Origin: CAZBLP01 sp964492825 | Lineage (GTDB): Bacteria > DYJV01 | Length of the DNA stretch: 64,000 bases | Assembly (NCBI GenBank): GCA_964492825.1 | Contig: CAZBLP010000001.1 | Coordinates: 69,039-133,038 of the forward strand | Direction: 5' to 3' | Shown: in pieces, positions 18,354 through 26,667 of the stretch | Layout: each line of letters begins with the position of its first letter | How positions within the stretch are numbered: position 1 is the first letter of the stretch | The notes under the pieces: generated by a model | Told to the model about the DNA's origin: nothing | The model's database searches: none | What the model saw: only the letters and a program-made list of their open reading frames with translations | Translations under genes and position numbers: made by a program

Positions 18354-20609
18354 TTAAATTTTTTCAATTTTTACTTTTATTCCTTTAAAAGCGATTTGTC
18401 CTGATATTGGACACATTGCTTTTGAATTTGTTACGAAATTAATGGATTCCCAGGGTGAAAACGGCTGTTTTTCACCATATGAATAAGGCACAAATATGGT
18501 ATCATTTCTTATTTCTTCTGAAATAACAGCAAGGCACGTTGCTTTTCCGTAAGGAGAAATTACGTTGATTTTACTATGATTTTTTATGTTTAAAAGTTTG
18601 GCAGTTTCAGGATGAATAACGCATATTTGATTGGGAGAGATGGAATACAGAAGTTTTGACCAATGAGATGCATCTCCCATGATTGCCCATGACGGCCTTC
18701 CAGTAATTAAATTCAAAAAATAACTGCTGCTATCTGATTTTTTAATAATCTTTACAGGCTTTGCAAAACATGTTCCTTTTTGAAAAGGAGATTTTATCAG
18801 AATTTTTTCATATCCAATTGTGTTTTCTCCTTTTTTTGCAATATCAGGATCAATATAAAAGTGAGGAAAAGTACTTAATCCGCAAATTTTAAATTTTTCT
18901 TTATTTGCGGAAAATAGAAATTTTCCAGATTTTGTTTGAAATTTGCCATTGGCAAAAAGAGTTTTTCTTCCTACAGGTGCTCTAAGTGCACGAGTTTTTT
19001 CCTCTTTTATAAAGTTTTCTACAGAAAAGCCATATTTTGCACATGCAAAGTCTATTAATTTTTTATAATCTTTAAACTCATCTTTGAATATTTTTTCCCA
19101 GCCCATTTTTTTGCCAAGTTCTATCCACCACCATCTGTCAGGTTTTGCTTCTCCTGGAGGTTGAACTATTTTGGGGACAAAAGCAAATCTGCTGTCGTCA
19201 GATACAGGGGCTATACCACCAGCTTCAATCCAGGTTGCAGCAGGGAGAATATATTTGAAATAGTAAGCATTGACACTTGGCACAATTCCATTCCAAACGC
19301 TTAATTCGAGTTTTGGGATAATTCTTCTTATTTTATTTTGTTCCGGCCATTGAGTTAACGGACTTCCTGTAGATATTAAAGCTTTTAATTTATACGGATA
19401 TTCAGGATTTTCAACTGATTCAAGCCATGTGACAGGATTTTTGCCAAGTCCCTGTCTGCAATGAGGAGTCATTGATTTTGGCACAGGAATTTCTCCTATT
19501 TTATGTCCCCCATTATTGAGACAGGCATATCCCATACCTGGTTTTCCAAAGTGTCCTGTTATTGCAGCAAGCATATTAAAGGCTCTGTGAGTTTGAACAG
19601 AATTTGTGTGGTGGCTTAATCCTGCATTTCCAATAATTATTGCTTTTTTTGTAGTTGCATATAATTTTGCCAGTTTTTCAAGATCATTTGCTGGAATTCC
19701 AGTAACAGATGATGCCCATTTAATAGAGTAATTATTTTCAAGAAGTTCTTTTCTGAAATTTTCAAATCCTTCAGTGTGTTTCTCTATAAATTTTTTGTTT
19801 TCAAGATTGTTTTTAATAATATAATGCATAAGCCCCAGAGCAAGTGCTAAATCTGTTCCTGGTCTTATTGGAAGCCATTTATCAGATTTATTGGCAGTTT
19901 CAGTTTTTCTCGGATCAATACAGATAAATTTGCATTCCCTTATTTTTTTTTCTTTTTCAAGATTCAAAAAGATAGGTGCTCTTGTTGCAGCCATATTTGA
20001 TCCAATGAAAATATAAAGGTCAGCAAAATAAAAATCCCTATGATCATAGATCCATGGAGTGTGTCTTGTGCCTGTTGTTGTAATACCTGCAATTTTGCCT
20101 GAGTAATTGCAAAACGGACCTGTTTTTTCCCAGTTGGGTGTGCCATACAGTTTGGCAAATGCTTTGTTCAGCAGTCTTCCGTCAAAAGCACTTCTTCCTG
20201 ATGCCCATATACCAAGGCATTCTCCCCCATACTTTTCTTTTAATTGTTTTAAATTATAGGCTATTTCATCAAGAATTTCATCCCAAGATATTTTTACATA
20301 TTTTTTGCCGCTTCTTTTTAAAGGATGTTTCAATCTTGCAGGGGATTTTAAAATTTCAAGACTTCCAAATGGTTTAATACATAAGGCCCCCTTTGTAACG
20401 GGATCATCTGGATTTCCGGTTAAATGAACAACTTTTCCGTTTTTTACAAATACAACCATAGTGCAACCTGCTTGACACCACATACAACCTGTAATGAACT
20501 TTTCAGCACCTTTTATTTTATTTGCTCCCATTAAAAGTGCTTTTTTATAAGGAATTACAGGGAGTATTGCTGATGCACAAATAAATTTTAAAAATTTTCT
20601 TCTATCCAT
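18354..20609 (-). CDS. Tat-exported molybdopterin oxidoreductase, catalytic subunit (substrate unknown)
   Basis: 751 residues. The N-terminus DRRKFLKF is a twin-arginine signal, so the enzyme should fold in the cytoplasm and be exported to the periplasm. A [4Fe-4S] site follows: C42, C45, C49 and C77. Residue C167 (GPFCNYSGK) is at the position where family members place the molybdenum ligand; Cys there is seen in polysulfide/thiosulfate reductase and some formate dehydrogenase types. The C-terminal domain binds the dinucleotide cofactor (LNLITGRPSW region). Length and layout resemble PhsA/PsrA. No iron-sulfur or membrane-anchor subunit is adjacent, which is odd for this group; partners may be elsewhere. 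The ATG has a GGAGCG site. Confidence 0.88.
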   Translation of the reverse strand: MDRRKFLKFICASAILPVIPYKKALLMGANKIKGAEKFITGCMWCQAGCTMVVFVKNGKVVHLTGNPDDPVTKGALCIKPFGSLEILKSPARLKHPLKRSGKKYVKISWDEILDEIAYNLKQLKEKYGGECLGIWASGRSAFDGRLLNKAFAKLYGTPNWEKTGPFCNYSGKIAGITTTGTRHTPWIYDHRDFYFADLYIFIGSNMAATRAPIFLNLEKEKKIRECKFICIDPRKTETANKSDKWLPIRPGTDLALALGLMHYIIKNNLENKKFIEKHTEGFENFRKELLENNYSIKWASSVTGIPANDLEKLAKLYATTKKAIIIGNAGLSHHTNSVQTHRAFNMLAAITGHFGKPGMGYACLNNGGHKIGEIPVPKSMTPHCRQGLGKNPVTWLESVENPEYPYKLKALISTGSPLTQWPEQNKIRRIIPKLELSVWNGIVPSVNAYYFKYILPAATWIEAGGIAPVSDDSRFAFVPKIVQPPGEAKPDRWWWIELGKKMGWEKIFKDEFKDYKKLIDFACAKYGFSVENFIKEEKTRALRAPVGRKTLFANGKFQTKSGKFLFSANKEKFKICGLSTFPHFYIDPDIAKKGENTIGYEKILIKSPFQKGTCFAKPVKIIKKSDSSSYFLNLITGRPSWAIMGDASHWSKLLYSISPNQICVIHPETAKLLNIKNHSKINVISPYGKATCLAVISEEIRNDTIFVPYSYGEKQPFSPWESINFVTNSKAMCPISGQIAFKGIKVKIEKI

Positions 20610-20813
20610 AACCGCTCCAATGATTTAAAATTATTTTTGATAATATTTTTTTGATAAAATGTGAGAGTGATGATTAAATAAATTAATAAGTGAAGTCAAA
20701 TTGAAAAAAATTATGATAAATAATTAAATTATAGAAAAATTTTATAAACAAGTTTGAGTTTTCTGTAAGGTAAATTAAGATAAATAGATTAAAAGTACTT
20801 AGATAAGAGGTTA

Positions 20814-21653
20814 TTAATTTATATTATTGATGCCATCTTCTGCAACAATCAGATGAGGGTTTTTTTTGTAATGTTTCCATTTGAGCTTTTCTCTGATTTT
20901 TTTTCTTGTTTCTTCTGGTTCAATTACCATTTTATGGAAAAGGTGGTAGGCTTTTAATTGTCTGTTAAATCCTATTCTTTTGGTGCCGTTTAATACCAGC
21001 CTTTTCATTAAATCAGTATCTTCACCTCTGTTTTTAAATTGATTATCAAAACCATTTACTGAAAAAAAACCTTCTCTGTTTACTGCAAAATTAGCTCCCC
21101 ATGCTTTTGCATACTTTATTTTAAGCAATTTATAATAAAAATATTTTAAGTATCTGAATTCTCTGTATAAAATCTCATTAATACCAAAATCTTTTTTAAT
21201 CATTTTCATAATGTCATCAATGCTTAAGTTTCTGTTGTTCAAGATTTTCACGCTAATATCTTTTTTTAAAAAAATCAGATCACCTGTAATTAATAGTTTG
21301 TTGTGTTTTTTTTTGTTTTCTCTGTAAAAATCCAAAAATCTTCTGATATGCTCTTTATTAACAACAACATCACAGTCTAAAAAAACAAGCAATTCACCAG
21401 ATGACTTTTTTACAGCTTTATTTAAAATTAAAGATTTTTGGAATCCATTGTCAGGATGCCAGATATGTTTTATTGTCATGTTAGTTGAAAATAGTGATAT
21501 GACTTCCTTTAGTTTTTTAAGATTTATTCCCTCAGTACCATCATCGGCAATTATCACTTCAAAGTTTCTAAAGGATTGATTAGCAAGGCTTTTGAGGCAC
21601 CAGTATAAATGCTTATATCTATTATAGACTGAAACTATAACAGAAATATCCAT
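20814..21653 (-). CDS. Family 2 glycosyltransferase
   Basis: 279 residues. The N-terminal GT-A fold is clear: ISVIVSVYNRYKHLYWCLKS at 3-22, then VIIADDG, and the metal-binding LVFLDCDVVV (a DxD-like element). The C-terminal part has NGFDNQFKNRGEDTDLMKRL, as in galactosyltransferase-type GT2 enzymes (WGxEDxD-like, here GEDTD). It probably transfers a sugar to a lipopolysaccharide or surface glycan at the inner membrane. It stands alone, divergent from the NuoE-like gene, and no other glycan genes are close. Donor and acceptor cannot be told. Confidence 0.88.
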   Translation of the reverse strand: MDISVIVSVYNRYKHLYWCLKSLANQSFRNFEVIIADDGTEGINLKKLKEVISLFSTNMTIKHIWHPDNGFQKSLILNKAVKKSSGELLVFLDCDVVVNKEHIRRFLDFYRENKKKHNKLLITGDLIFLKKDISVKILNNRNLSIDDIMKMIKKDFGINEILYREFRYLKYFYYKLLKIKYAKAWGANFAVNREGFFSVNGFDNQFKNRGEDTDLMKRLVLNGTKRIGFNRQLKAYHLFHKMVIEPEETRKKIREKLKWKHYKKNPHLIVAEDGINNIN

Positions 21654-21694
21654 AAAATGCTGATAACATAAATTTTTGAGATAAACAATATTTA

Positions 21695-21723
21695 TTGAAA
21701 AAAAGTTTGTGTTATGGTAAAAA
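21695..21723 (+). promoter_or_regulatory. Probable sigma-70 promoter for the NuoE/F/HoxU-like operon
   Basis: TTGAAA (21695-21700) and TAAAAA (21718-21723) are 17 bases apart, and a TGG just before the -10 adds an extended element. It lies 28 bases upstream of the chosen ATG. Confidence 0.5.
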
Positions 21724-21751
21724 CAGAAAATTTGGAAAAGAGGTAGTAATA

Positions 21752-22288
21752 ATGTCTCAATATATGGAAGATTTTGATGAAGGTAAAATAATTGAAGAAA
21801 TAGAGGAACTTTTAACCACTTTTAGAAAAGATACTTTTTACATATTACCTGCTCTTCAGACAATTCAGATGAAATATGGATATGTTCCCAAAAGAAGTAT
21901 TGCCTTAATAGGAGATTATTTTAATGTTTCTCATAACAGGGTTTATGGAATAGCTACTTTTTACAATCAATTCAAGTTTAATCCTCCAGGTAAATATCAA
22001 ATCAAAGTTTGTTTGGGCACTGCGTGTCATGTAAAAGGTGCAGAGATAATTCTTGAGAATTTTGAAAGAAAATTGGGTATTAATGAGGGAGAAACAACAA
22101 AAGATAGAAAATACAGTCTTGAAAGAGTTGCATGTGTGGGATGTTGCTCTCTTGCTCCTGTGGTAGTAGTAAACGAGGATGTTGAAGGATATATGATGCC
22201 AAGTAAAGTGGAAGGTCTTATTGAAAAGCACAGAATAGAAGAAGAAATGGAGCAAAGAAAAGAGAAGGAGACTGTTGATGAATCTTAA
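21752..22288 (+). CDS. NuoE/HoxE-like [2Fe-2S] subunit
   Basis: 178 residues from the ATG at 21752, which has an AAGAGG site; an in-frame TTG further upstream overlaps the predicted -35 and is unlikely. The four ligands of the thioredoxin-like [2Fe-2S] fold are present as C87, C92, C128 and C132 (VCLGTACHV and ACVGCCS). The helical N-terminal part is also typical. In NuoE, HoxE and HndA this subunit passes electrons beside the flavin subunit. The tail (about 155-178) is Glu/Lys-rich. It overlaps the next gene by 11 bases. Complex I Nuo genes are absent here, so it belongs to a separate NADH-oxidising module. Confidence 0.9.
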   Translation: MSQYMEDFDEGKIIEEIEELLTTFRKDTFYILPALQTIQMKYGYVPKRSIALIGDYFNVSHNRVYGIATFYNQFKFNPPGKYQIKVCLGTACHVKGAEIILENFERKLGINEGETTKDRKYSLERVACVGCCSLAPVVVVNEDVEGYMMPSKVEGLIEKHRIEEEMEQRKEKETVDES

Positions 22289-24182
22289 TGAAAAATATGA
22301 GATTTTGAAAAAAACAGCATTAGAACAGTGGAATAATTTAAAAGATTCAGAAGATATAGTGATATATGTTGGCAATGTTACATGTGGCAGAGCTGCAGGT
22401 TCCCAAGCTACTATTTCCGCTTTTGTTAAACTTCTTGAAGAAAATAATATTAAGGGCAGGGTTGTACCTGTGGGGTGCAATGGACATTGCTATGCAGAGC
22501 CTATTGTTATTATACAAAATCCTGGTTTTCCTCCTTTAATGTATAAAAATATCAACCCTGGTGAAGCAGGTGTTCTTGTTAGGGCATTTTTACTTGAAGG
22601 GGACCCTTGTTTTGATTATCTTATAGGCTCTTTAATCCCTGATGATAATTTTCCTACAATTAATGATTACCCGAGATTTTTATTTGAGAAAAAGGTTGTA
22701 ATGGACTTATGCGGTTATATAGATCCTTATAATATTTATCATTACATTGCCAATGACGGATATAACGGACTTGTAAAAGCTCTTGGAATGTCTCAAAAAG
22801 ATATTATTGAAGAGATTAAAAATTCAAAGCTAAGAGGCAGAGGTGGAGCGGGATTCCCCACTGGTGTTAAATGGGAAATTACATACAATGCAAAAGGTAA
22901 TTTTAAAACTATAATTTGTAATGGTGATGAAGGTGACCCTGGTGCTTATATGGATAGAACAATTATGGAGAGTAATCCACATCAGCTGTTAGAAGGAATT
23001 TTAATTGGAGCTTATGCTATTGGTGCAGAAAATGCAATATTATACATTAGAGCTGAATATCCTTTAGCAGTTAATACTGTTAAAGCTGCAATTAATGATG
23101 CAAAAAAGCTGAATCTGTTAGGTGAAAATATTCTTGGAACTGGGATAAGTATAAACGTATCAGTTTTCCAAGGAGCTGGAGCTTTTGTTTGTGGTGAGGA
23201 AACAGCTCTTATAGAATCTATTGAAGGCAGAAGAGGTATGCCGAGAATTAAGCCACCATATCCTGCTGAAAAAGGTTTCAGAGACGAGCCAACTTTGATT
23301 AACAATGTAAAAACATTATCAAATATCCCTTATATAATAAAAAAAGGAGCTGATAAATTTAAAGAAATAGGTACAGAAAATAGCCCTGGGACAGCTATAT
23401 TCTCAATTGTAGGCGATGTGAATTATCCCGGACTTGTTGAAATACCAATGGGAGTTACATTAAACCATTTGATTTTTGATATATGCGGCGGTATAAAAGA
23501 TGATAAGAATTTCAAGGCTGTGCAGATAGGTGGACCATCTGGCGGATGTTTACCTGAAAAATTTCTTGAAACACCAATAGATTTTGATTCATTAAAAAAA
23601 GCAGGCGCAATGATGGGATCAGGCGGAATGGTAATAATGGACGATACTAATTGTATGGTTGAAGTGGCGAGATATTTTCTGGATTTTACCCAAAAAGAAT
23701 CTTGCGGTAAATGTACATTCTGCAGAATAGGCACGAGACAACTCCTTGAGATATTGCATAGAATTACTATTGGTGAAGGTACTGCTAATGATTTGAACAT
23801 ATTAGAGGAATTATGTGAAGTAATAATCAAAGGTTCTTTGTGTGGCCTTGGCAAAACTGCACCTAATCCTGTACTTACCACTTTAAGATATTTTAGAGAT
23901 GAATATTTAGCCCATATAGAAGAAAAACAATGTCCTGCTTTAATGTGTAGGAAATTAATTGCATTTTATATTGATCTTGAAAAATGTGCAAGAGGTTGTG
24001 ATGCATGTGTAGGGTGTTGTCCTACTGAAGCTATTTTTACCACTAAAAAATCAAGAAAAAAAGCTATTGATCAGGAAAAATGTGTTAAATGCGGTGAATG
24101 TGTGAAAGCTTGCCCACCAGAGTATGATGCTGTAGAAATTGTTTCACCGCCTGAACTTGCACCTATAATTACAGAAGAGTAA
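22278..24182 (+). CDS. NuoF/HndC-like NADH-binding flavoprotein with extra ferredoxin domains
   Basis: 634 residues from the ATG at 22278. It is longer than NuoF (about 430). Residues 1-110 form an N-terminal thioredoxin-like [2Fe-2S] domain with C36, C67 and C71. Next come the FMN/NADH core (GRGGAGFPTGVKWE, GDEGDPGAYMDR, CGEETALIESIEGRRG) and the N3-type [4Fe-4S] site (SCGKCTFCRIGTRQ). The C-terminus carries two ferredoxin-type [4Fe-4S] clusters (CDACVGCCPTEA and CVKCGECVKACP). This layout is that of HndC, HydB and the NfnB-like flavin subunits of soluble NAD(P)-linked hydrogenases or formate dehydrogenases. It should move electrons between NAD(P)H and ferredoxin-like clusters. It is translationally coupled to the NuoE-like gene by an 11-base overlap. 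Confidence 0.92.
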   Translation: MNLNEKYEILKKTALEQWNNLKDSEDIVIYVGNVTCGRAAGSQATISAFVKLLEENNIKGRVVPVGCNGHCYAEPIVIIQNPGFPPLMYKNINPGEAGVLVRAFLLEGDPCFDYLIGSLIPDDNFPTINDYPRFLFEKKVVMDLCGYIDPYNIYHYIANDGYNGLVKALGMSQKDIIEEIKNSKLRGRGGAGFPTGVKWEITYNAKGNFKTIICNGDEGDPGAYMDRTIMESNPHQLLEGILIGAYAIGAENAILYIRAEYPLAVNTVKAAINDAKKLNLLGENILGTGISINVSVFQGAGAFVCGEETALIESIEGRRGMPRIKPPYPAEKGFRDEPTLINNVKTLSNIPYIIKKGADKFKEIGTENSPGTAIFSIVGDVNYPGLVEIPMGVTLNHLIFDICGGIKDDKNFKAVQIGGPSGGCLPEKFLETPIDFDSLKKAGAMMGSGGMVIMDDTNCMVEVARYFLDFTQKESCGKCTFCRIGTRQLLEILHRITIGEGTANDLNILEELCEVIIKGSLCGLGKTAPNPVLTTLRYFRDEYLAHIEEKQCPALMCRKLIAFYIDLEKCARGCDACVGCCPTEAIFTTKKSRKKAIDQEKCVKCGECVKACPPEYDAVEIVSPPELAPIITEE

Positions 24183-24197
24183 GTTAAAGGAGTTGAA

Positions 24198-24899
24198 ATG
24201 TCTGAAAATATGGTTACTATTACTGTTGATAATAAAAAGATAGAAGCAAGGGAAGGAGATATTCTTTTAAAGGTTTGTTTGGAAAATGATATTTACATTC
24301 CTAATTTATGTTACTTACCGGAAATAAAAGAACCACCAGTATCATGCAGGTTATGTTTTGTTGAAATAGAAGGCTACAAAGAGCCTGTTAATTCCTGTTC
24401 CATAAAAGTATCAGAAGGAATGGTTGTTAAAACAGATACTTATGAAGTTAGAAAATTACAGAAATGGGGTTTTGAGTTAATTTTATCCATTGATAAAAGC
24501 TATTGCAGAGAATGTATTGCTAATCATGTTTGTGAGCTTCAAAGAATTGCAAACTTTCTAAATGTTCCTTTAAGACCTGAGAAATTGCCGATTATAGAGA
24601 GGGACAGCAAAATTGATTATACAACACATCCCCATATTTTGTATGACTACAAAAAATGCGTTTTATGTGGAAGATGTGTATATATATGTAGTCAGCTTAA
24701 TAAAAAGGATTCCATTGATTTTGGTAAAAGGGGATATAATACGATTATTACATTTTTTGTGAAAAAGGAGATTTCAGATACATATTGCAAAGGCTGCCTG
24801 AAATGTGTTGAGGTTTGTCCTGTTGGTGCGTTACAAGGTAAAGACAAAGATAAAATGGCTAAAATAATTAAGAGAAAAGAAAAAAAGTTTAATAAATAA
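24198..24899 (+). CDS. HoxU/short NuoG-like iron-sulfur subunit
   Basis: 233 residues. The N-terminal plant-type [2Fe-2S] ferredoxin has cysteines in IPNLCYLP, SCRLCF and NSCSIK. A His-Cys [4Fe-4S] segment follows (CRECIANHVCELQ). Two [4Fe-4S] motifs end it: CVLCGRCVYICS and CKGCLKCVEVCP. This is the HoxU or NuoG/HndD N-terminal arrangement without a hydrogenase H-cluster or molybdopterin domain. It would hand electrons to a separate catalytic subunit. It starts 15 bases after the flavoprotein gene with an AAAGGAG site and ends the operon. No hydrogenase or formate dehydrogenase gene follows, so the partner is unknown. Confidence 0.9.
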   Translation: MSENMVTITVDNKKIEAREGDILLKVCLENDIYIPNLCYLPEIKEPPVSCRLCFVEIEGYKEPVNSCSIKVSEGMVVKTDTYEVRKLQKWGFELILSIDKSYCRECIANHVCELQRIANFLNVPLRPEKLPIIERDSKIDYTTHPHILYDYKKCVLCGRCVYICSQLNKKDSIDFGKRGYNTIITFFVKKEISDTYCKGCLKCVEVCPVGALQGKDKDKMAKIIKRKEKKFNK

Positions 24900-25190
24900 T
24901 TGCTTTTTATTAAAATTGGATACCCTTAGAAAATATATTATCAGCTTCAATCTCTGCTCGCCTTATACTTATTTCAAGGTTTAAATGTTTGTATTTTTCT
25001 TTTTTGAGAATTAAGTTAATAAAAGGATTTACTATTTTTAAAGTATCATTAATTACTTGATTATGCTGCATGTTGATTTTCATGATAATTGACACTTTAG
25101 TTTGATATTGGTGTTATTAGCAAATTTTTATTTTTTATGAAGCTACTTGACATATCTTAAAGGTAATGATATCAAGCAAAAATTCAATAT
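24900..25190. other. Non-coding stretch upstream of tRNA-Arg(CCU)
   Basis: This 291-base stretch has no supported gene. A 57-61 codon minus-strand reading frame exists (24910-25095) but has no ribosome-binding site and no recognisable sequence. The last 45 bases hold the tRNA promoter. An A/T-only hairpin right after the HoxU-like stop (near 24890-24915) is too weak to call a terminator. Confidence 0.5.
25147..25175 (+). promoter_or_regulatory. Promoter of tRNA-Arg(CCU)
   Basis: TTGACA (25147-25152), a perfect -35, is 17 bases from TATCAA (25170-25175). The predicted start, near 25182, is about 9 bases before the mature tRNA. Confidence 0.65.
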
Positions 25191-25264
25191 GCCCCCATAG
25201 CTCAGGCGGATAGAGCAATGGATTCCTAATCCATGTGCCACAGGTTCGAGTCCTGTTGGGGGTA
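25191..25264 (+). tRNA. tRNA-Arg, anticodon CCU
   Basis: 74 bases fold as a full cloverleaf: acceptor GCCCCCA/TGGGGGT, D arm GCTC/GAGC, anticodon stem ATGGA/TCCAT with loop TTCCTAA, and T arm ACAGG/CCTGT with TTCGAGT. The anticodon CCU reads AGG. The discriminator is A and CCA is not encoded. Pair 1-72 is G-U, not the usual G-C. Confidence 0.95.
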
Positions 25265-25411
25265 TATTTCACAATTCATAGTTTCTTAATTTTGTTAAGA
25301 ATATTCCTGCTGAATTTATGTGATAACTGACAATAAAAATAAAATAGCTAAACTTAAGCAAGCAGTATATTTATTTGAGAATTTTCTGATAATATCATAG
25401 TTAAAAAATTC

Positions 25412-25440
25412 TTGATTTTATAAAATTCTTATGCTAATGA
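25412..25440 (+). promoter_or_regulatory. Possible promoter of tRNA-Arg(UCU)
   Basis: TTGATT (25412-25417) and TAATGA (25435-25440) are 17 bases apart, with a TGC just before the -10 as an extended element. The predicted start is about 13 bases before the tRNA. The -10 match is poor. Confidence 0.4.
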
Positions 25441-25459
25441 CACTCTGCTTTTTACATGT

Positions 25460-25533
25460 GCGCCCGTAGCTCAGCAGGATAGAGCAACGGACTTCTAATC
25501 CGTAGGCCAGAGGTTCGAATCCTCTCGGGCGTG
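25460..25533 (+). tRNA. tRNA-Arg, anticodon UCU
   Basis: 74 bases fold as a cloverleaf: acceptor GCGCCCG/CGGGCGT, D arm GCTC/GAGC, anticodon stem ACGGA/TCCGT with loop CTTCTAA, and T arm AGAGG/CCTCT. The anticodon UCU reads AGA and AGG, the favoured Arg codons in this AT-rich DNA. The discriminator is G and CCA is not encoded. As in the neighbouring tRNA-Arg, pair 1-72 is G-U. The 195 bases between the two tRNAs hold only a promoter-like sequence. Confidence 0.95.
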
Positions 25534-25621
25534 CTTTTAAAATCATCAACTTTTCAATTTATTATATATTCCTCTTGAATAATACTTTTCTTTTAGATAA
25601 TAATTTATAGGTTCTAATAAA

Positions 25622-26557
25622 ATGGATAAAAATAAAATTTTTGGCGGTATTTTTGGATTAATTGTAGGTGATGCACTTGGAGTGCCTGTTGAATTTGTTT
25701 CAAGGGAAGAATTAAAAGAGAATCCAGTAAAAGACATGATTGGATACGGCACTTACAATATGCCGCCAGGAACCTGGTCTGATGATTCTTCTCTGACACT
25801 TTGCCTTCTTGATTCCCTTTGCAATGGTTTGAATTTAAATGATATGGCAGATAAATTTATCAAATGGTATAAAGATGGGTTATGGACTCCTTTTGGAGAT
25901 GCATTTGATATTGGGAATACAACAAAATTTGCAATTAATAATCTGATAAAAGGAGTCGCACCTGACAAAGCAGGCCCAATAGACGAAAGAAGTAATGGAA
26001 ACGGCTCATTAATGAGGATACTTCCAATTGCTTTTTATTTAAAAGATTTTGATATATCAGAGCAATTTGATATAACTCATAAAATATCAGCAATTACTCA
26101 TGGCCATATGCGCTCTCAAATAGCTTGTGGAATTTATATTCAGTTTATAATTCAACTTTTAGAGGGCAAAGGAGCATTTGAAGCTTATGATAATACCAAA
26201 AAAATAGCTTTGGATTTCTATTCAAAAGAGCCATTTAACACCCAATTATCTCATTACAATAGAATATTAAAATCAGATATTTCAAAATTAGAAGAACATG
26301 AAATAAGCTCAAGCGGTTATGTGGTTAGTTCTCTTGAAGCTTCTTTCTGGTGTTTTTTTAATAGCAGTAATTTTGAAGAATGTGTATTAAAAGCAGTAAA
26401 TTTAGGATATGATACTGACACAATAGGAGCTATTGCCGGAGGAATTGCAGGAGTTTATTACGGGTTTGACTCTATCCCTGAAAAATGGGTTAAAAATTTA
26501 ATAAGATTTGAAGATATTTCTGAATTGGCAGAGCTATTTTATAATTCTTTACTGTAA
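25622..26557 (+). CDS. ADP-ribosylglycohydrolase family protein
   Basis: 311 residues. Metal-binding and catalytic elements of the DraG/ARH fold are present: GDALGVPVEF (about 17-26), GTWSDDSSLTLCLLDS, where family members have a TDDT-like motif, NGNGSLMRILP, and the C-terminal GYDTDTIGAIAGGIAG. Such enzymes remove ADP-ribose from proteins, nucleic acids or small molecules using Mg2+ or Mn2+. In nitrogen fixers DraG reverses nitrogenase reductase modification, but no draT or nif gene is near, so the target is unknown. It is a single gene with only a weak ribosome-binding site, lying between the tRNAs and the convergent GH3 operon. Confidence 0.9.
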   Translation: MDKNKIFGGIFGLIVGDALGVPVEFVSREELKENPVKDMIGYGTYNMPPGTWSDDSSLTLCLLDSLCNGLNLNDMADKFIKWYKDGLWTPFGDAFDIGNTTKFAINNLIKGVAPDKAGPIDERSNGNGSLMRILPIAFYLKDFDISEQFDITHKISAITHGHMRSQIACGIYIQFIIQLLEGKGAFEAYDNTKKIALDFYSKEPFNTQLSHYNRILKSDISKLEEHEISSSGYVVSSLEASFWCFFNSSNFEECVLKAVNLGYDTDTIGAIAGGIAGVYYGFDSIPEKWVKNLIRFEDISELAELFYNSLL

Positions 26558-26667
26558 ATTTTCCAGGGTATTATTTGCCTGTCTATTTTCTCTTAAATTT
26601 TTTCTTAAAGCGTTTGATCTGAGAATTATTTATTAAAAATTTTCAGGCAACCATATAGTTTGGTACT

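Noticed and set aside
21905..23881. Long antisense frames (191 and 152 codons) over the NuoE/NuoF-like genes
   Set aside because: They mirror strongly conserved genes, lack starts with ribosome-binding sites and have no recognisable sequence.
18354..24899. The molybdoenzyme and the NuoE/F/HoxU-like trio as one NAD-linked formate dehydrogenase
   Set aside because: The molybdoenzyme has a Tat signal for export while the trio is cytoplasmic; they are divergent and 1.1 kb apart with a glycosyltransferase gene between.
24910..25095. Minus-strand reading frame of 57-61 codons after the HoxU-like gene
   Set aside because: No ribosome-binding site, no recognised motif, and it ends just inside the gap; chance is likely in AT-rich DNA.
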